A stretch of DNA of 64,000 bases from positions 1 through 64,000 of the forward strand of contig NZ_AOII01000020.1 in the NCBI RefSeq assembly GCF_000337615.1. Direction: 5' to 3'. The DNA comes from Natrinema pallidum DSM 3751. GTDB lineage: Archaea; Halobacteriota; Halobacteria; Halobacteriales; Natrialbaceae. Both the position numbers and the translations under genes were made by a program. Shown here piece by piece: positions 27,108 through 35,469 of the stretch. The notes under the pieces are model-generated. The model was not told where the DNA came from and searched no databases. It saw only the letters and a list, made by a program, of their open reading frames with translations. Numbering within the stretch: position 1 is the first letter of the stretch; each line of letters starts with the position of its first letter.

Positions 27108-27866
27108 ATGCGACTTGAAAACAAGACAGTAGTTATCACGGGTGCGGCGTCGGGTATCGGACAGGCGACGGCCGAGCGCTGCGCCGAGGAGGGCGCACGC
27201 GTCATCGTCACTGATGTCGATATCGAGGGCGGAGACGCGGTCGTACGGGCGATCGAGGACGCCGGTGGGGAGGCCGCGTTCCACGAACTCGACGTCACCG
27301 ACAGCGACCAGTTCCACGCGGTCATCGACGCGGTCGCCGACGACGACGGCCTCGACGTGCTGATCAACAACGCCGGGACCGGCCATCCGGCCGGGAGCCT
27401 CGAGGACGTCGACGACGATATGCGCGACTTCGTTATGAACGTCAACGTCAACGGCGTCTGGAACGGTTGTCACGCCGCGCTCCCCCATCTGAAATCGCAG
27501 GGCCACGGTGCCATCGTCAACGTCGGGTCGCTGGCGAGCATCCTCGGGCTCCCCAAGCAGGCTGCCTACTCGATGAGCAAGGGTGCGGTCCTGAACATGA
27601 CGAAGGCGGTCGCCGCGGAGGCCGGTCCGTACGGCGTCCGCGCGAACACGGTCTGTCCCGGCTTCACCGAGACCTCCCTGCTCGACCGGTACCTCGATGA
27701 GCAGGAGAACCCCGACCGGGCTCGCGAGCAACTGATCGAGCAGTACCCGCTCAAGCGCCTCGCCGAACCCGAAGAGATCGCGGACGCGATCCTGTTCCTG
27801 GCCAGCGACGAGTCCTCGTTCGTCAACGGCCACGGACTGGTCGTCGACGGCGGTTTCTCGGCCTGA
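27108..27866 (+). CDS. SDR family oxidoreductase (FabG-like)
   Basis: A 252-residue classical short-chain dehydrogenase. TGAASGIG is at residues 11-18, NNAG follows, and the catalytic tyrosine is in YSMSK (about 154-158). An aspartate after the second strand (VIVTDVDIEG) suggests NAD preference. The C-terminus FLASDESSFVNGHGLVVDGGFSA is typical of FabG-like enzymes. The open frame runs 82 codons further upstream but those residues look random and contain the promoter. Substrate unknown; a 3-hydroxyacyl or sugar/alcohol dehydrogenase are both possible. Confidence 0.88.
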   Translation: MRLENKTVVITGAASGIGQATAERCAEEGARVIVTDVDIEGGDAVVRAIEDAGGEAAFHELDVTDSDQFHAVIDAVADDDGLDVLINNAGTGHPAGSLEDVDDDMRDFVMNVNVNGVWNGCHAALPHLKSQGHGAIVNVGSLASILGLPKQAAYSMSKGAVLNMTKAVAAEAGPYGVRANTVCPGFTETSLLDRYLDEQENPDRAREQLIEQYPLKRLAEPEEIADAILFLASDESSFVNGHGLVVDGGFSA

Positions 27867-27891
27867 ACTGCGCCGCCACACCGCCGTCGTC

Positions 27892-28863
27892 TCACTCCCC
27901 GTGGACCAGCGCCACGCTCGCGAGTTGGTCGCCGGCGGTCACGGTCGCCTCGCGAGTGAGCGCGTAGAGTATGCCCTCCCGGTCGGCACGCGCCTCGTGG
28001 AGCGGGTCGTAGCGCGTCGGATGATAGACCGTCCCCAGAAGCGTTCCGTCGGCGATCGACTCACCTACCTCGAGCGACGGGTTCGGGCGGAAGAGCCCGG
28101 AGTCGTCCGCGGTGACCTGGCCGCAGTGGTTTCGGGCGACGACCTGCTCGCGCTCGGGAACGGTGCCGGGCAGCAGACCGAGATACCGACAGACATCGCA
28201 GAGGCCGTCGACGCCCGCCTCGATGACGTCCTCGAGGAGTTGTTTGTTGTGGGCGAGTTCGGGCGTGATCGACGGGAGGTTTTCCTCGGCGGCGACGACG
28301 CGAAGTTTGCCCGCGAACCCGCGGCGGTGCCACTCGTCGGAGGCGTCCTCGGCTGCCCGTTCGGACAACAGGAGGTCGGCTCCGAACGCTTCGGCGAGTC
28401 GGCGGGAGCGCTCGTCACCCTCGCGGTAGACGACGTGGGGAAGCATATCGGGGCTCCCGGTGTGGAGGTCGACGAGCGCGTCGGCCGCCGTGACGTACTC
28501 CCAGAGGCGGGCGGCCATGCGCTGGGTGATGCTCCCGTCGCTGTTGCCCGGCCAGATTCGGTTCATGTTGGGATTGACGCTGTCGAATTGCTCCGGCGTC
28601 GTGTACGAGACGCGATCGAACGTCAGCGGGTTCGCGACGGGAACGGCGATCACGGTTCCGGACAGCGACTCGAGGGGCAGCCGCTCGTGGAACCGCCGCA
28701 ACACCTCCGTTCCGTTGATCTCGCGGCCGTGCTGGGCGGCCTGCACGTACAGCGTCGGCCCCGGCTCGTCGCCGCGGTAGGTGTGGACCGTCGTCGTCAG
28801 TTCAACGCCCGACGGCAGCCGGGCGAGCGGTATCTGCTTGGCCGTGTGCGTGCCTCCGGTCAT
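27892..28863 (-). CDS. Succinylglutamate desuccinylase/aspartoacylase family zinc hydrolase
   Basis: A 323-residue M14-type metallohydrolase. Zinc ligands are seen in HGREINGTE (H45, E48) and VDLHTGSP (H134); the substrate-arginine region is [10 protein letters not shown]. The C-terminal third ([17 protein letters not shown]) resembles the beta-rich domain of the AstE/AspA group that cleaves N-acyl amino acids. No arginine-degradation gene is near, so the true substrate is open. The start at 28863 is preferred because the family block begins soon after; the frame extends upstream without similarity. It converges with the SDR gene, with 25 bases between. Confidence 0.8.
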   Translation of the reverse strand: MTGGTHTAKQIPLARLPSGVELTTTVHTYRGDEPGPTLYVQAAQHGREINGTEVLRRFHERLPLESLSGTVIAVPVANPLTFDRVSYTTPEQFDSVNPNMNRIWPGNSDGSITQRMAARLWEYVTAADALVDLHTGSPDMLPHVVYREGDERSRRLAEAFGADLLLSERAAEDASDEWHRRGFAGKLRVVAAEENLPSITPELAHNKQLLEDVIEAGVDGLCDVCRYLGLLPGTVPEREQVVARNHCGQVTADDSGLFRPNPSLEVGESIADGTLLGTVYHPTRYDPLHEARADREGILYALTREATVTAGDQLASVALVHGE

Positions 28864-29084
28864 ATCCCGTCGTTCCACGCCCGGCGATATGTACCTGCGG
28901 CCGCCCGTTGCCGAGTCGGGAAGGTCGATGGATCGGTACGGGAAGGCGGCCACCAGCTGTCCCCGCACAGCCGTCTCACAGCGCCACTCGGGGAACGACA
29001 GGGCTACTGCGTATCGGTCGTCAGTACTCGAATCGGCCAGCCGAGACCACTAGCGTTTTCACTTGTCCCGCCGTTCCGGCTCCT

Positions 29085-29603
29085 ATGGGAGACGTTACTG
29101 CTACGCTGCACACCAACAAAGGCGACATCGATGTGGAACTCTACGACGAGCGCGCACCGCGGACCGTCGACAACTTCGTCGGACTCGCGACCGGCGGGAA
29201 GAGCTGGACCGACCCCGAAACGGGCGAGGAAGTCGAGGATGAGCCGCTGTACGATGACGTGGCCTTCCACCGCGTCATCGAGGACTTCATGATCCAGGGC
29301 GGCGACCCGACCGAGACCGGTCGCGGCGGCCCCGGCTACGAGTTCGATGATGAGTTCCACGACGACCTGCGCCACGACGACGAGGGCATCCTGAGTATGG
29401 CCAACTCCGGCCCCGACACCAACGGCTCGCAGTTCTTCATCACGCTCGACGCCCAGCCACACCTCGACGGCCGCCACTCGGTCTTCGGCAAAGTCACCGA
29501 CGGGATGGACGTCGTCCACGAGATCGGCTCCGTCAACACCGACGCCAACGACCAGCCGAAAGAAGAAGTCGTCCTCGAGTCGGTCTCCGTCGACTACGAG
29601 TAA
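29085..29603 (+). CDS. Cyclophilin-type peptidyl-prolyl cis-trans isomerase, cytoplasmic
   Basis: A 172-residue cyclophilin that speeds cis-trans proline isomerisation in protein folding. The core motifs [15 protein letters not shown] (the catalytic arginine is in FHR), [29 protein letters not shown] and [12 protein letters not shown] are all present. No signal peptide, so it acts in the cytoplasm. It is about three-quarters identical, by eye, to the lipoprotein cyclophilin at 31682, from which it is separated by an AT-rich island and a membrane gene; the two are probably products of one local duplication. Confidence 0.93.
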   Translation: MGDVTATLHTNKGDIDVELYDERAPRTVDNFVGLATGGKSWTDPETGEEVEDEPLYDDVAFHRVIEDFMIQGGDPTETGRGGPGYEFDDEFHDDLRHDDEGILSMANSGPDTNGSQFFITLDAQPHLDGRHSVFGKVTDGMDVVHEIGSVNTDANDQPKEEVVLESVSVDYE

Positions 29604-29727
29604 GGAAGACAGATCGCAGCCGAGTCCGAAGCCGGTTTTTTGCGAGTCCCCCCGTACTCAAGAGAGCCGTCGACGGCAGCGTTCGAGAGCCGTTGGTACC
29701 GTAGTCCTGCTCTGAGATACTCGGCAG

Positions 29728-30552
29728 CTACTCGCTCGAGTGTGGATTCTCGGGGGTGAACCACCGGGCGATACCACTTGACTCCCCGGACCACTGCGAC
29801 TGGCGGGTCGCCCACTCGATTGTGAGTTTGCCGGCGATCACGAGCGACGAGATCCCGAGTTCGGTCACGGTCGCCGTCTCGAATACGAGCGCGATCGGCC
29901 AGAGCAACAGCGGGAAGACGAGCTGTGCAAATATCGTCAACAGAAACCAAAAGACGATCACGCGGATCGGGAGTTCCGCGATCGTCGCTGCGGACAGTCG
30001 TTCGTGCCGTCGGTGACCGAAGAACTCGCGTCGAATCGTCACCAACTGCGAGACGAACAGCAAACACGCATTCAACAGAATCACCGGGGAGAACGCGTTC
30101 CCGATGATCGAAACGACATCGCCGATCGGGACACCCTCGCCACTTGCCGAGAGTTCGAGGGTTGCGCGAGCGGGCATGAGTACCATTAACACTGCGAGGC
30201 ACCACCAAAACACGAGTCCCCAGACGAGCAGGCCGATTGCGTACCGAACGTTTCGAGGATACACCGGTGGGATTCGATCGAAGGGCTGTATCGGGGCTTC
30301 TCGAGCGTTCACGAACGGGAGAGAGAACGAAAGCGGGTCGATATTTCGATCGGCTGGTCGCGATTCCCGTTTTGCGAACAACAGCAGTCCGCTGTAGAGC
30401 ACGACGAAACTGCCGATCTCGAGCCAGTATACGAATAACACCTCCTCGGGGTGCCAATCGAGGAACGCGATTCCGGCCAGTGGAAACAGATTGGCAATGA
30501 GAACAGGGAGAAACAGTACCCCACTGTTTGCCTGTGCTCTCCTGACCATCAT
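29728..30552 (-). CDS. Polytopic membrane protein (DUF6498-like)
   Basis: A 274-residue protein with about six to seven hydrophobic segments. The N-terminal pattern IANLFPLAGIAFLDWHPEEVLFVYWLE, with an acidic residue after a YW pair in the second helix, is what I associate with DUF6498 proteins, found in haloarchaea and bacteria without known function. The central loop contains a proline-rich segment before the third helix. It lies between the first cyclophilin and the AT-rich island and points toward the former. The family name is from memory and should be checked. Confidence 0.7.
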   Translation of the reverse strand: MMVRRAQANSGVLFLPVLIANLFPLAGIAFLDWHPEEVLFVYWLEIGSFVVLYSGLLLFAKRESRPADRNIDPLSFSLPFVNAREAPIQPFDRIPPVYPRNVRYAIGLLVWGLVFWWCLAVLMVLMPARATLELSASGEGVPIGDVVSIIGNAFSPVILLNACLLFVSQLVTIRREFFGHRRHERLSAATIAELPIRVIVFWFLLTIFAQLVFPLLLWPIALVFETATVTELGISSLVIAGKLTIEWATRQSQWSGESSGIARWFTPENPHSSE

Positions 30553-31655
30553 GCTACTCTAGCCGCAATGGTCTAATAATTCTTTCTTCTTATGTCAGAA
30601 ACACAATTAAGCGTATAAGTCATAGAATAACGATAGTTATAAATATAATTATATTCAATATATTATTGTATGTCTGAAAAAGACATAGAAGATATACCAA
30701 GACGAAAAGCACTCTTGACTGCCGGTGGATTCGGAACTATACTGGTTGGATACCCTGGCATTGCAGCGGCCGACGATGATTCCAATAACAATTCCAAACG
30801 GGAACAGGCATATAGGGAATCTGAATACATCCTAGAGAGGGATTACTGGACCAACGAAAACGGGGATGTTACGCTTGAGAATGCAGAGATAGATCAGTGG
30901 AGTGTCACTACCTACAAACAAGAGGACCAAAATAACGGCCTCAATACCCAATCCTCCAAACAGGTAACCGATATTCAAATATATGTGGGAAAACACAAAA
31001 ATGCAGACCCACCCAGCGGACAACCAATCATTGAACATGAAACCGAGTCCGAATCCGAAGTTTCGCAAGTGCCAGTTGAAACGACGGCATCTCCAGATCT
31101 GTACAGAACGCTCGCATCGGGTGAAATCCCCAACTCTGCGCCCGAACTGGGAGGGACCGATTGGGCGATTAATATGGGAATTCAAGTTAATGCAACAGCA
31201 TTATCGGCCGAAGCGGACCTCTCGGTGAAGATTGGTGCATCAGAGATCACACTTTGGAGCGTCGGTATTAGTTATGGCCAAAGTAAAGGATTTTGTACAG
31301 ATATCTCACCGAGTCAATTCCCTGTTGGGATCGAACCATGTATCGATCTCAAGTGGGACGGTCAGAACGAGATTACGGTAGGTGGGTCTGTAGATCTCTG
31401 TGTCCCGCCTGAGGATATATGCGGGAACTTGGTTGACTGTCAATACTGTCTAGGTGGAGTAGGAATCAGTGAAACTTTCAGTTGGTAATCGAATCGTCCA
31501 GGTGTTTTTATTTTAATCAACAAATATCCTGGAACTGGAACGCAAAACACGATACAGTCGAACCCTACATAATAAGCGACGGTAGAATTCAATGTCCGAA
31601 CAACGCAGGTTCGAGCGCGACCGGCCGCCGCTTGCGACCCGAATCCGATACCGTT
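30553..31655. other. AT-rich island of foreign character
   Basis: From just after the membrane-protein start to about 31600 the base composition falls sharply, with runs such as ATAAATATAATTATATTC before 30670, and the codons of the enclosed gene favour A/T in third position. The neighbours on both sides are typical GC-rich haloarchaeal genes. No transposase, integrase or clear repeat is seen at the borders. The remaining 160 bases after the gene hold nothing recognisable. Confidence 0.65.
30670..31488 (+). CDS. Exported (Tat-type) cysteine-containing protein, unknown
   Basis: A 272-residue protein starting MSEKDIEDIPRRKALLTAG: a twin-arginine followed by a hydrophobic stretch ending near IAAADDD, a plausible Tat signal. 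The middle is polar, with an acidic segment. The last third, from GISYGQSKGFC, contains six cysteines (GFC, EPC, DLC, DIC, VDC, QYC), which could form three disulfides outside the cell. A cysteine-rich end on a Tat precursor recalls halocin C8, but spacing and sequence differ and no immunity gene is seen. I do not recognise the family. Codon use is unlike the neighbours, suggesting acquisition by transfer. A strong TATA region precedes the ATG. Confidence 0.75.
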   Translation: MSEKDIEDIPRRKALLTAGGFGTILVGYPGIAAADDDSNNNSKREQAYRESEYILERDYWTNENGDVTLENAEIDQWSVTTYKQEDQNNGLNTQSSKQVTDIQIYVGKHKNADPPSGQPIIEHETESESEVSQVPVETTASPDLYRTLASGEIPNSAPELGGTDWAINMGIQVNATALSAEADLSVKIGASEITLWSVGISYGQSKGFCTDISPSQFPVGIEPCIDLKWDGQNEITVGGSVDLCVPPEDICGNLVDCQYCLGGVGISETFSW

Positions 31656-31681
31656 AGGTCAACCCCGCGCCCACGGACAGT

Positions 31682-32332
31682 ATCACTCGCTATCGCCGAC
31701 CGCTACTGGCCGCCGTTGGCTCGAGTCTCGGACTCGTGCTCGCGGGCTGTACGAGCGACGGCGGAGATGAGACGACCCCCGACGCGGACGAATCCGTGAC
31801 GAGCGCAGCGGTAGAGGGAGACCGTACGGCGACGCTGCACACGAGCGAGGGCGACATCGAGGTCGAATTCTACGGCGACCGCGCGCCTCGAACCGTCGAG
31901 AACTTCGTCAGGCTCGCAACGGGCGAGCGCGCGTGGATCGACCCCGAAACGGACGAAACAGTCGAGGGCGAACCGCTGTACGACGACGTGCCCTTCCACC
32001 GCGTCATCGAGGACTTCATGATCCAGACCGGCGATCCGACCGGGACCGGCCGCGGCGGCCCCGGCTACGAGTTCGACGACGAGTTTCACCCCGACCTCCG
32101 TCACGATGAGGCGGGCGTACTGAGTATGGCCAACGCCGGCCCCGACACCAACGGCTCGCAGTTCTTCATTACACTCGCTCCGCAACCGCACCTCGACGGC
32201 CGCCACTCGGTCTTCGGCACCGTCACCGACGGGATGGACGTCGTCCGCGAGATCGGCAGCGTCGACACCGACGGCAACGATCGGCCGACGGACCCCGTCG
32301 TCCTCGAGTCCGTCGCCGTCGACACCGAGTGA
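31682..32332 (+). CDS. Cyclophilin-type peptidyl-prolyl isomerase, lipoprotein
   Basis: The second cyclophilin of the window, with core motifs [43 protein letters not shown] and [12 protein letters not shown]. Before the domain there is a full lipoprotein signal: RYRRPLL, a hydrophobic stretch and the lipobox LVLAGC, so it should be anchored outside the membrane. No ATG, GTG or TTG lies before this signal in frame; the codon in the expected place is ATC (31682-31684), followed by ACT CGC TAT CGC. The only conventional start, GTG at 31736, would remove most of the signal. I give the coordinates with the ATC. Either the start has mutated or an unusual start is used. Confidence 0.75.
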   Translation: MTRYRRPLLAAVGSSLGLVLAGCTSDGGDETTPDADESVTSAAVEGDRTATLHTSEGDIEVEFYGDRAPRTVENFVRLATGERAWIDPETDETVEGEPLYDDVPFHRVIEDFMIQTGDPTGTGRGGPGYEFDDEFHPDLRHDEAGVLSMANAGPDTNGSQFFITLAPQPHLDGRHSVFGTVTDGMDVVREIGSVDTDGNDRPTDPVVLESVAVDTE

Positions 32333-32374
32333 CTCGACTGGTATCCATTTAGGGACGGCAACACTAGGTGTGGT

Positions 32375-33325
32375 ATGAGTTGGACAGCCGACGACGTTCC
32401 CGACCAGCGCGGCCGCACGGTCGTCGTCACGGGCGCGAACAGCGGTCTCGGCCTCGAGACGACCCGTGAGATCGCGCGCAACGGGGCGACGGTACTCATG
32501 GCCACTCGAAGCACCGAGCGCGGCGAGGACGCGGCTCGGGACGTTCGCGAGGACGTTCCCGATGCCGACCTCCGCGTCGAGGAGTGTGACCTCGCGAACC
32601 TCGAGTCGGTCCGGTCGTTCGCGGACCGACTCGCGGACGAGCCGATCGATGTCCTGATCAACAACGCAGGAGTCATGGCGATTCCGCGATCGGAGACGGA
32701 CGACGGGTTCGAGGCCCAGTTCGGCATCAACCACCTCGGACACGTCGCGCTCACTGGACTCCTCCTCGAGACCCTGGCGACCGACGAGGGCGACCCGGCG
32801 CGGGTCGTCACCGTCTCGAGCGGCATCCACGAGCGCGGCGAGATCGATTTCGACGACCTCCAGGGCGAGGAGGCCTACGACAAGTGGGACGCCTACGCCC
32901 AGTCGAAACTGGCGAACGTCCTGTTCGCGTACGAACTCGAGCGGCGGTTCCTCACCGCAGGAATGAACGCCGAGAGCATGGCCGTACATCCGGGCTACGC
33001 GAACACGCAGTTGCAGTTCCGCGGTCCAGAGCAGAGCGGGAGTCGACTCCGAATGGCGGCGATGAAATTGATGAACACGGTGGTCGCACAATCGGCCGAG
33101 ATGGGCGCGCTCCCGACGCTGTACGCCGCGACCGCGCCAGGGGCCGAGGGGGGCGCGTACTACGGCCCCGGCGGCCTGCTGTACATGCGCGGCGCGCCCG
33201 AACGGCAGGCTTCCTCGGATCGTTCCTACGACGAGGAGACGGCCCGCCGACTGTGGGCGGTCTCGGAAGCACTGACCGGCGTCAGCTACGACCTGCCGGA
33301 ACCGAAGGGAGAAGTCTCGGCGTAA
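32375..33325 (+). CDS. SDR family oxidoreductase (retinol dehydrogenase/protochlorophyllide reductase-like)
   Basis: A 316-residue extended short-chain dehydrogenase. TGANSGLGLETTREIA is the cofactor site; arginines after the second strand (MATRSTERGE) suggest NADPH. NNAGVM, VTVSSGIHE and the catalytic YAQSK follow. This pattern is that of the widespread Rdh/WWOX/POR-like group, whose substrates vary. It follows the lipoprotein cyclophilin by 43 bases and precedes a ferredoxin gene. Function beyond NADP-dependent reduction of a carbonyl is not assignable. Confidence 0.88.
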   Translation: MSWTADDVPDQRGRTVVVTGANSGLGLETTREIARNGATVLMATRSTERGEDAARDVREDVPDADLRVEECDLANLESVRSFADRLADEPIDVLINNAGVMAIPRSETDDGFEAQFGINHLGHVALTGLLLETLATDEGDPARVVTVSSGIHERGEIDFDDLQGEEAYDKWDAYAQSKLANVLFAYELERRFLTAGMNAESMAVHPGYANTQLQFRGPEQSGSRLRMAAMKLMNTVVAQSAEMGALPTLYAATAPGAEGGAYYGPGGLLYMRGAPERQASSDRSYDEETARRLWAVSEALTGVSYDLPEPKGEVSA

Positions 33326-33394
33326 GACCGCTCTCGGTCTCTCCGCGTCGCCCCAACCGTAACGTGAAAGACGACGCGGCCGAAGGAATATACA

Positions 33395-33733
33395 ATGAGC
33401 AACGACGGCATTCAGCGCGCCAGTGACATCGGCTCGGCCGATGCGCCGCCGGTCGACGAAAAACCCTACAAGATCGTCTTCGAGGCCAACAAGTGCTTCG
33501 GCGCGGGCAAGTGCGCCGAGGTCAGCGCCAACTGGGAGATGTCCATCGCCTCGGGCATGGCCCAGCCGAACGAGTACTTCTTCGACGAGGACGACCTCGA
33601 GCACAACATCCGCGCCGCGGAAATCTGTCCGGCGAAGAAAGACGACGGCTGCATCCACGTCGTCGACCGCCGGACCGACGAGGAGATCGCGCCCGATCCA
33701 CACGGTGACGGCACGCTGAGCGTCGACTGGTAG
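33395..33733 (+). CDS. Ferredoxin (single Fe-S cluster)
   Basis: A 112-residue acidic protein with KCFGAGKCAEV and ICPAKKDDGC. The arrangement of cysteines (C-x5-C, later C-x7-C) fits ferredoxins of the 3Fe-4S/4Fe-4S one-cluster type such as those serving cytochrome P450 enzymes rather than the plant-type 2Fe-2S ferredoxin of haloarchaea. The conserved C-terminus DRRTDEEIAPDPHGDGT is shared with haloarchaeal relatives I recall. Likely a cytoplasmic electron carrier; the partner is not clear, though an SDR lies directly upstream. Confidence 0.82.
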   Translation: MSNDGIQRASDIGSADAPPVDEKPYKIVFEANKCFGAGKCAEVSANWEMSIASGMAQPNEYFFDEDDLEHNIRAAEICPAKKDDGCIHVVDRRTDEEIAPDPHGDGTLSVDW

Positions 33734-33811
33734 GGACTCGTGGCCGGAAGCGGCGAGCGCACACCGAAACGCACATCCCCGCCCCGCGACAATCTTCGCG
33801 TGCACTTCTGT

Positions 33812-33895
33812 GCGAGGGTAGCCAAGCAGGCCAACGGCGGTGGGCTTAAGACCCGCTCCCGTAGGGGTCCTTGGGTTCAAATCCCAACCCTCGCA
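33812..33895 (+). tRNA. tRNA-Leu (anticodon UAA)
   Basis: The acceptor stem GCGAGGG pairs with CCCTCGC, with discriminator A. The anticodon stem GTGGG/CCCGC encloses the seven-base loop CTTAAGA, giving anticodon UAA. A long variable arm (TCCCGTAGGGGT) marks a class II tRNA, as required for leucine. The T arm is TTGGG-TTCAAAT-CCCAA. No intron is present and CCA is not encoded. A strong hairpin begins at its last bases (33894-33926). Confidence 0.95.
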
Positions 33896-33926
33896 CTCGT
33901 CACGAACACTTCGTGAGTGACGAGTG
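33894..33926 (+). terminator. Hairpin directly after tRNA-Leu
   Basis: CACTCGTCAC (33894-33903) pairs perfectly with GTGACGAGTG (33917-33926), and an alternative inner stem CACGAA/TTCGTG exists. It could end the tRNA transcript or be part of a recombination site; see the repeat at 33993. Confidence 0.45.
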
Positions 33927-33992
33927 CGTAACGCGGGGTTTGAACGAGAGAAGTCGCAGCGCCCGAGCGAAGGAGGGCGACCGTCTTCGCGT

Positions 33993-34014
33993 GGTTCAAA
34001 TCCCAACCCTCGCA
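33993..34014 (+). repeat. Second copy of the tRNA-Leu 3' end (att-like)
   Basis: The 22 bases GGTTCAAATCCCAACCCTCG plus CA repeat the tRNA 3' end (33874-33895) exactly, 119 bases downstream. As in the tRNA, the copy is followed by a hairpin, GCCACGAAC (34019-34027) with GTTCGTGGC (34048-34056), and similarity continues weakly through it. Elements integrating into tRNA genes leave such a duplication. Only about 100 bases without a gene lie between the copies now. Confidence 0.75.
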
Positions 34015-34100
34015 TGTCGCCACGAACAACCCGTGAGCGGCCACTACGTTCGTGGCGTCGAACGAGCGAGGCCGTAACGCCGACCGACTCGAGTACGGCC

Positions 34101-34529
34101 TCAGGAGAGCCGTTGCGGCAGTACCACTGCGAGCGGAAGGTAGATTACCGTCGCGATGATGGCCGTCGCGAGCACGCCGAGGACGAGGTTCTCGGAGACG
34201 AACCGCCACGCGAGCAGCAGGATGCCAGCCGGCGGGAGCGCGAGGCCGGCGGCCGTCCGGTGGAACTGCCGCAGCCGATCGTCGACGGCCGCCGGCGCGG
34301 CCGTCGGGTCGCTTCGTTCGTCGTCCGCCAGGAACGCGGGAAACGAGAGGAACAGCCCGAGTCCGATAACGAGACCGACGAACGCGCCGAACGCCACGTC
34401 GCCGAACAACTGCTGTCCGAGATACGCGAACACCGGGACGTCGAATGCACCGGCGGCAAGCCCGATCAGATCGGGCGACAGCCGTCCGTCCTCGGTCGCC
34501 TCCGATCGTGCGCTGCGTGACCCGCTCAT
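34101..34529 (-). CDS. Small polytopic membrane protein, unknown
   Basis: A 142-residue protein with four hydrophobic segments: VFAYLGQQLFGDVAFGAFVG, VIGLGLFLSFPAFLA, AAGLALPPAGILLLAW and LVLGVLATAIIATVIYLP. The N-terminus and the loop between helices 2 and 3 are acidic and charged. I recognise no family. It stands alone between the tRNA repeat and the gene at 34713, in the same direction as the latter's neighbours. Composition supports a real gene. Confidence 0.7.
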   Translation of the reverse strand: MSGSRSARSEATEDGRLSPDLIGLAAGAFDVPVFAYLGQQLFGDVAFGAFVGLVIGLGLFLSFPAFLADDERSDPTAAPAAVDDRLRQFHRTAAGLALPPAGILLLAWRFVSENLVLGVLATAIIATVIYLPLAVVLPQRLS

Positions 34530-34712
34530 GTGTCGACCGACTCACCGCAGCCACATGAGAGTACTGTCGGCCGGCGCGGTCTCGCGTACGCTACTCGAGG
34601 ATCGCGGCTCGAGCGACCCCGCTCGCTCGGCGGCGGGCGTGGTGCTCTAGAAGCTATAGCACGTCGTCCACGCCCGATCGGCCGACGCTTGCGTAACAGC
34701 GTACGAATCGAT

Positions 34713-35369
34713 TCAGTCGCGACTCTCGTCCGCGCTCTCGGCGATGTCCTCCGCGCGTAACTCCTCGCTGGCCTCGCGAACCTCACGCATGACACTCGAG
34801 ATGCGTTCCTCGGCCTCGAGTTCGTCCTCGACGGCGAGGTCGACGCCCTCGACCTCGAGCAGGAACTTGGCGACTTCGGTGGCCTCGTACATCACGTCGT
34901 CGAGTTCCTCGGCGGTGAAGAAGTCACACATCGCGCCGTAGAGGAACGTCGCGCCGGCGGTGCGGACCTTGTCCTCGAACGACGAGCGGGCCTGGTTGAC
35001 CGCCTGCGGCGAGTAGGTGTCGGTCATAAACGGGACCAGATCGGGCAGGTTCTCGCCGATCTTGGTCATCTCGACGCCAGTCTCGGTCCGGAAGTCCGAA
35101 CAGAGGCGGGCGATGGCCCACTCGCGAGCGGTGATGTAGGTCCGATCCCGAAGGAACTCGTTGACGCGGTCGTACTGCGCGCCGTCTATCTTCTTGAAGC
35201 GGGCGTACTTCCGGACGTCGTCGGGAACGTCGCTCTCCTGCGGATCGGGGTCCGGAACGCCCGGCATCGACGCGTCGCCGTCGCTCGAGTCGTCGGTCGT
35301 GCCGGTCGGCTCGTCGGACCGCTCCGGAGCGTCGGTATCGGGCCGGTCGACCGTCTCGTTGCCGTCCAT
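34713..35369 (-). CDS. Conserved haloarchaeal protein (DUF5806-like)
   Basis: A 218-residue soluble protein. The first 50 residues are a disordered acidic tail rich in D, P and T. The rest looks helical and conserved, with YARFKKIDGAQYDRVNEFLR, YITAREWAIARLCSDFRTETG and AGATFLYGAMCDFFTAEELDD. I recall this type of protein as a haloarchaeal family of unknown function (DUF5806), but cannot verify it here. No catalytic motif stands out. It precedes the beta-propeller gene's stop by 101 bases, both on the minus strand, and might be co-expressed. Confidence 0.72.
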   Translation of the reverse strand: MDGNETVDRPDTDAPERSDEPTGTTDDSSDGDASMPGVPDPDPQESDVPDDVRKYARFKKIDGAQYDRVNEFLRDRTYITAREWAIARLCSDFRTETGVEMTKIGENLPDLVPFMTDTYSPQAVNQARSSFEDKVRTAGATFLYGAMCDFFTAEELDDVMYEATEVAKFLLEVEGVDLAVEDELEAEERISSVMREVREASEELRAEDIAESADESRD

Positions 35370-35469
35370 GGCGTGGCATTACGAAACGGCGGGCAAAAGC
35401 ATTCCCCTCCCCTACGAGAGAGGGCAGGGGCGGCTACCGGGCGAGTCCGCGCGAAAGCGGCCTGCAGCG

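Noticed and set aside
30670-31488. Halocin C8-like precursor
   Set aside because: It shares a Tat signal and C-terminal cysteines only in general; number and spacing of cysteines differ and no immunity or export genes are present.
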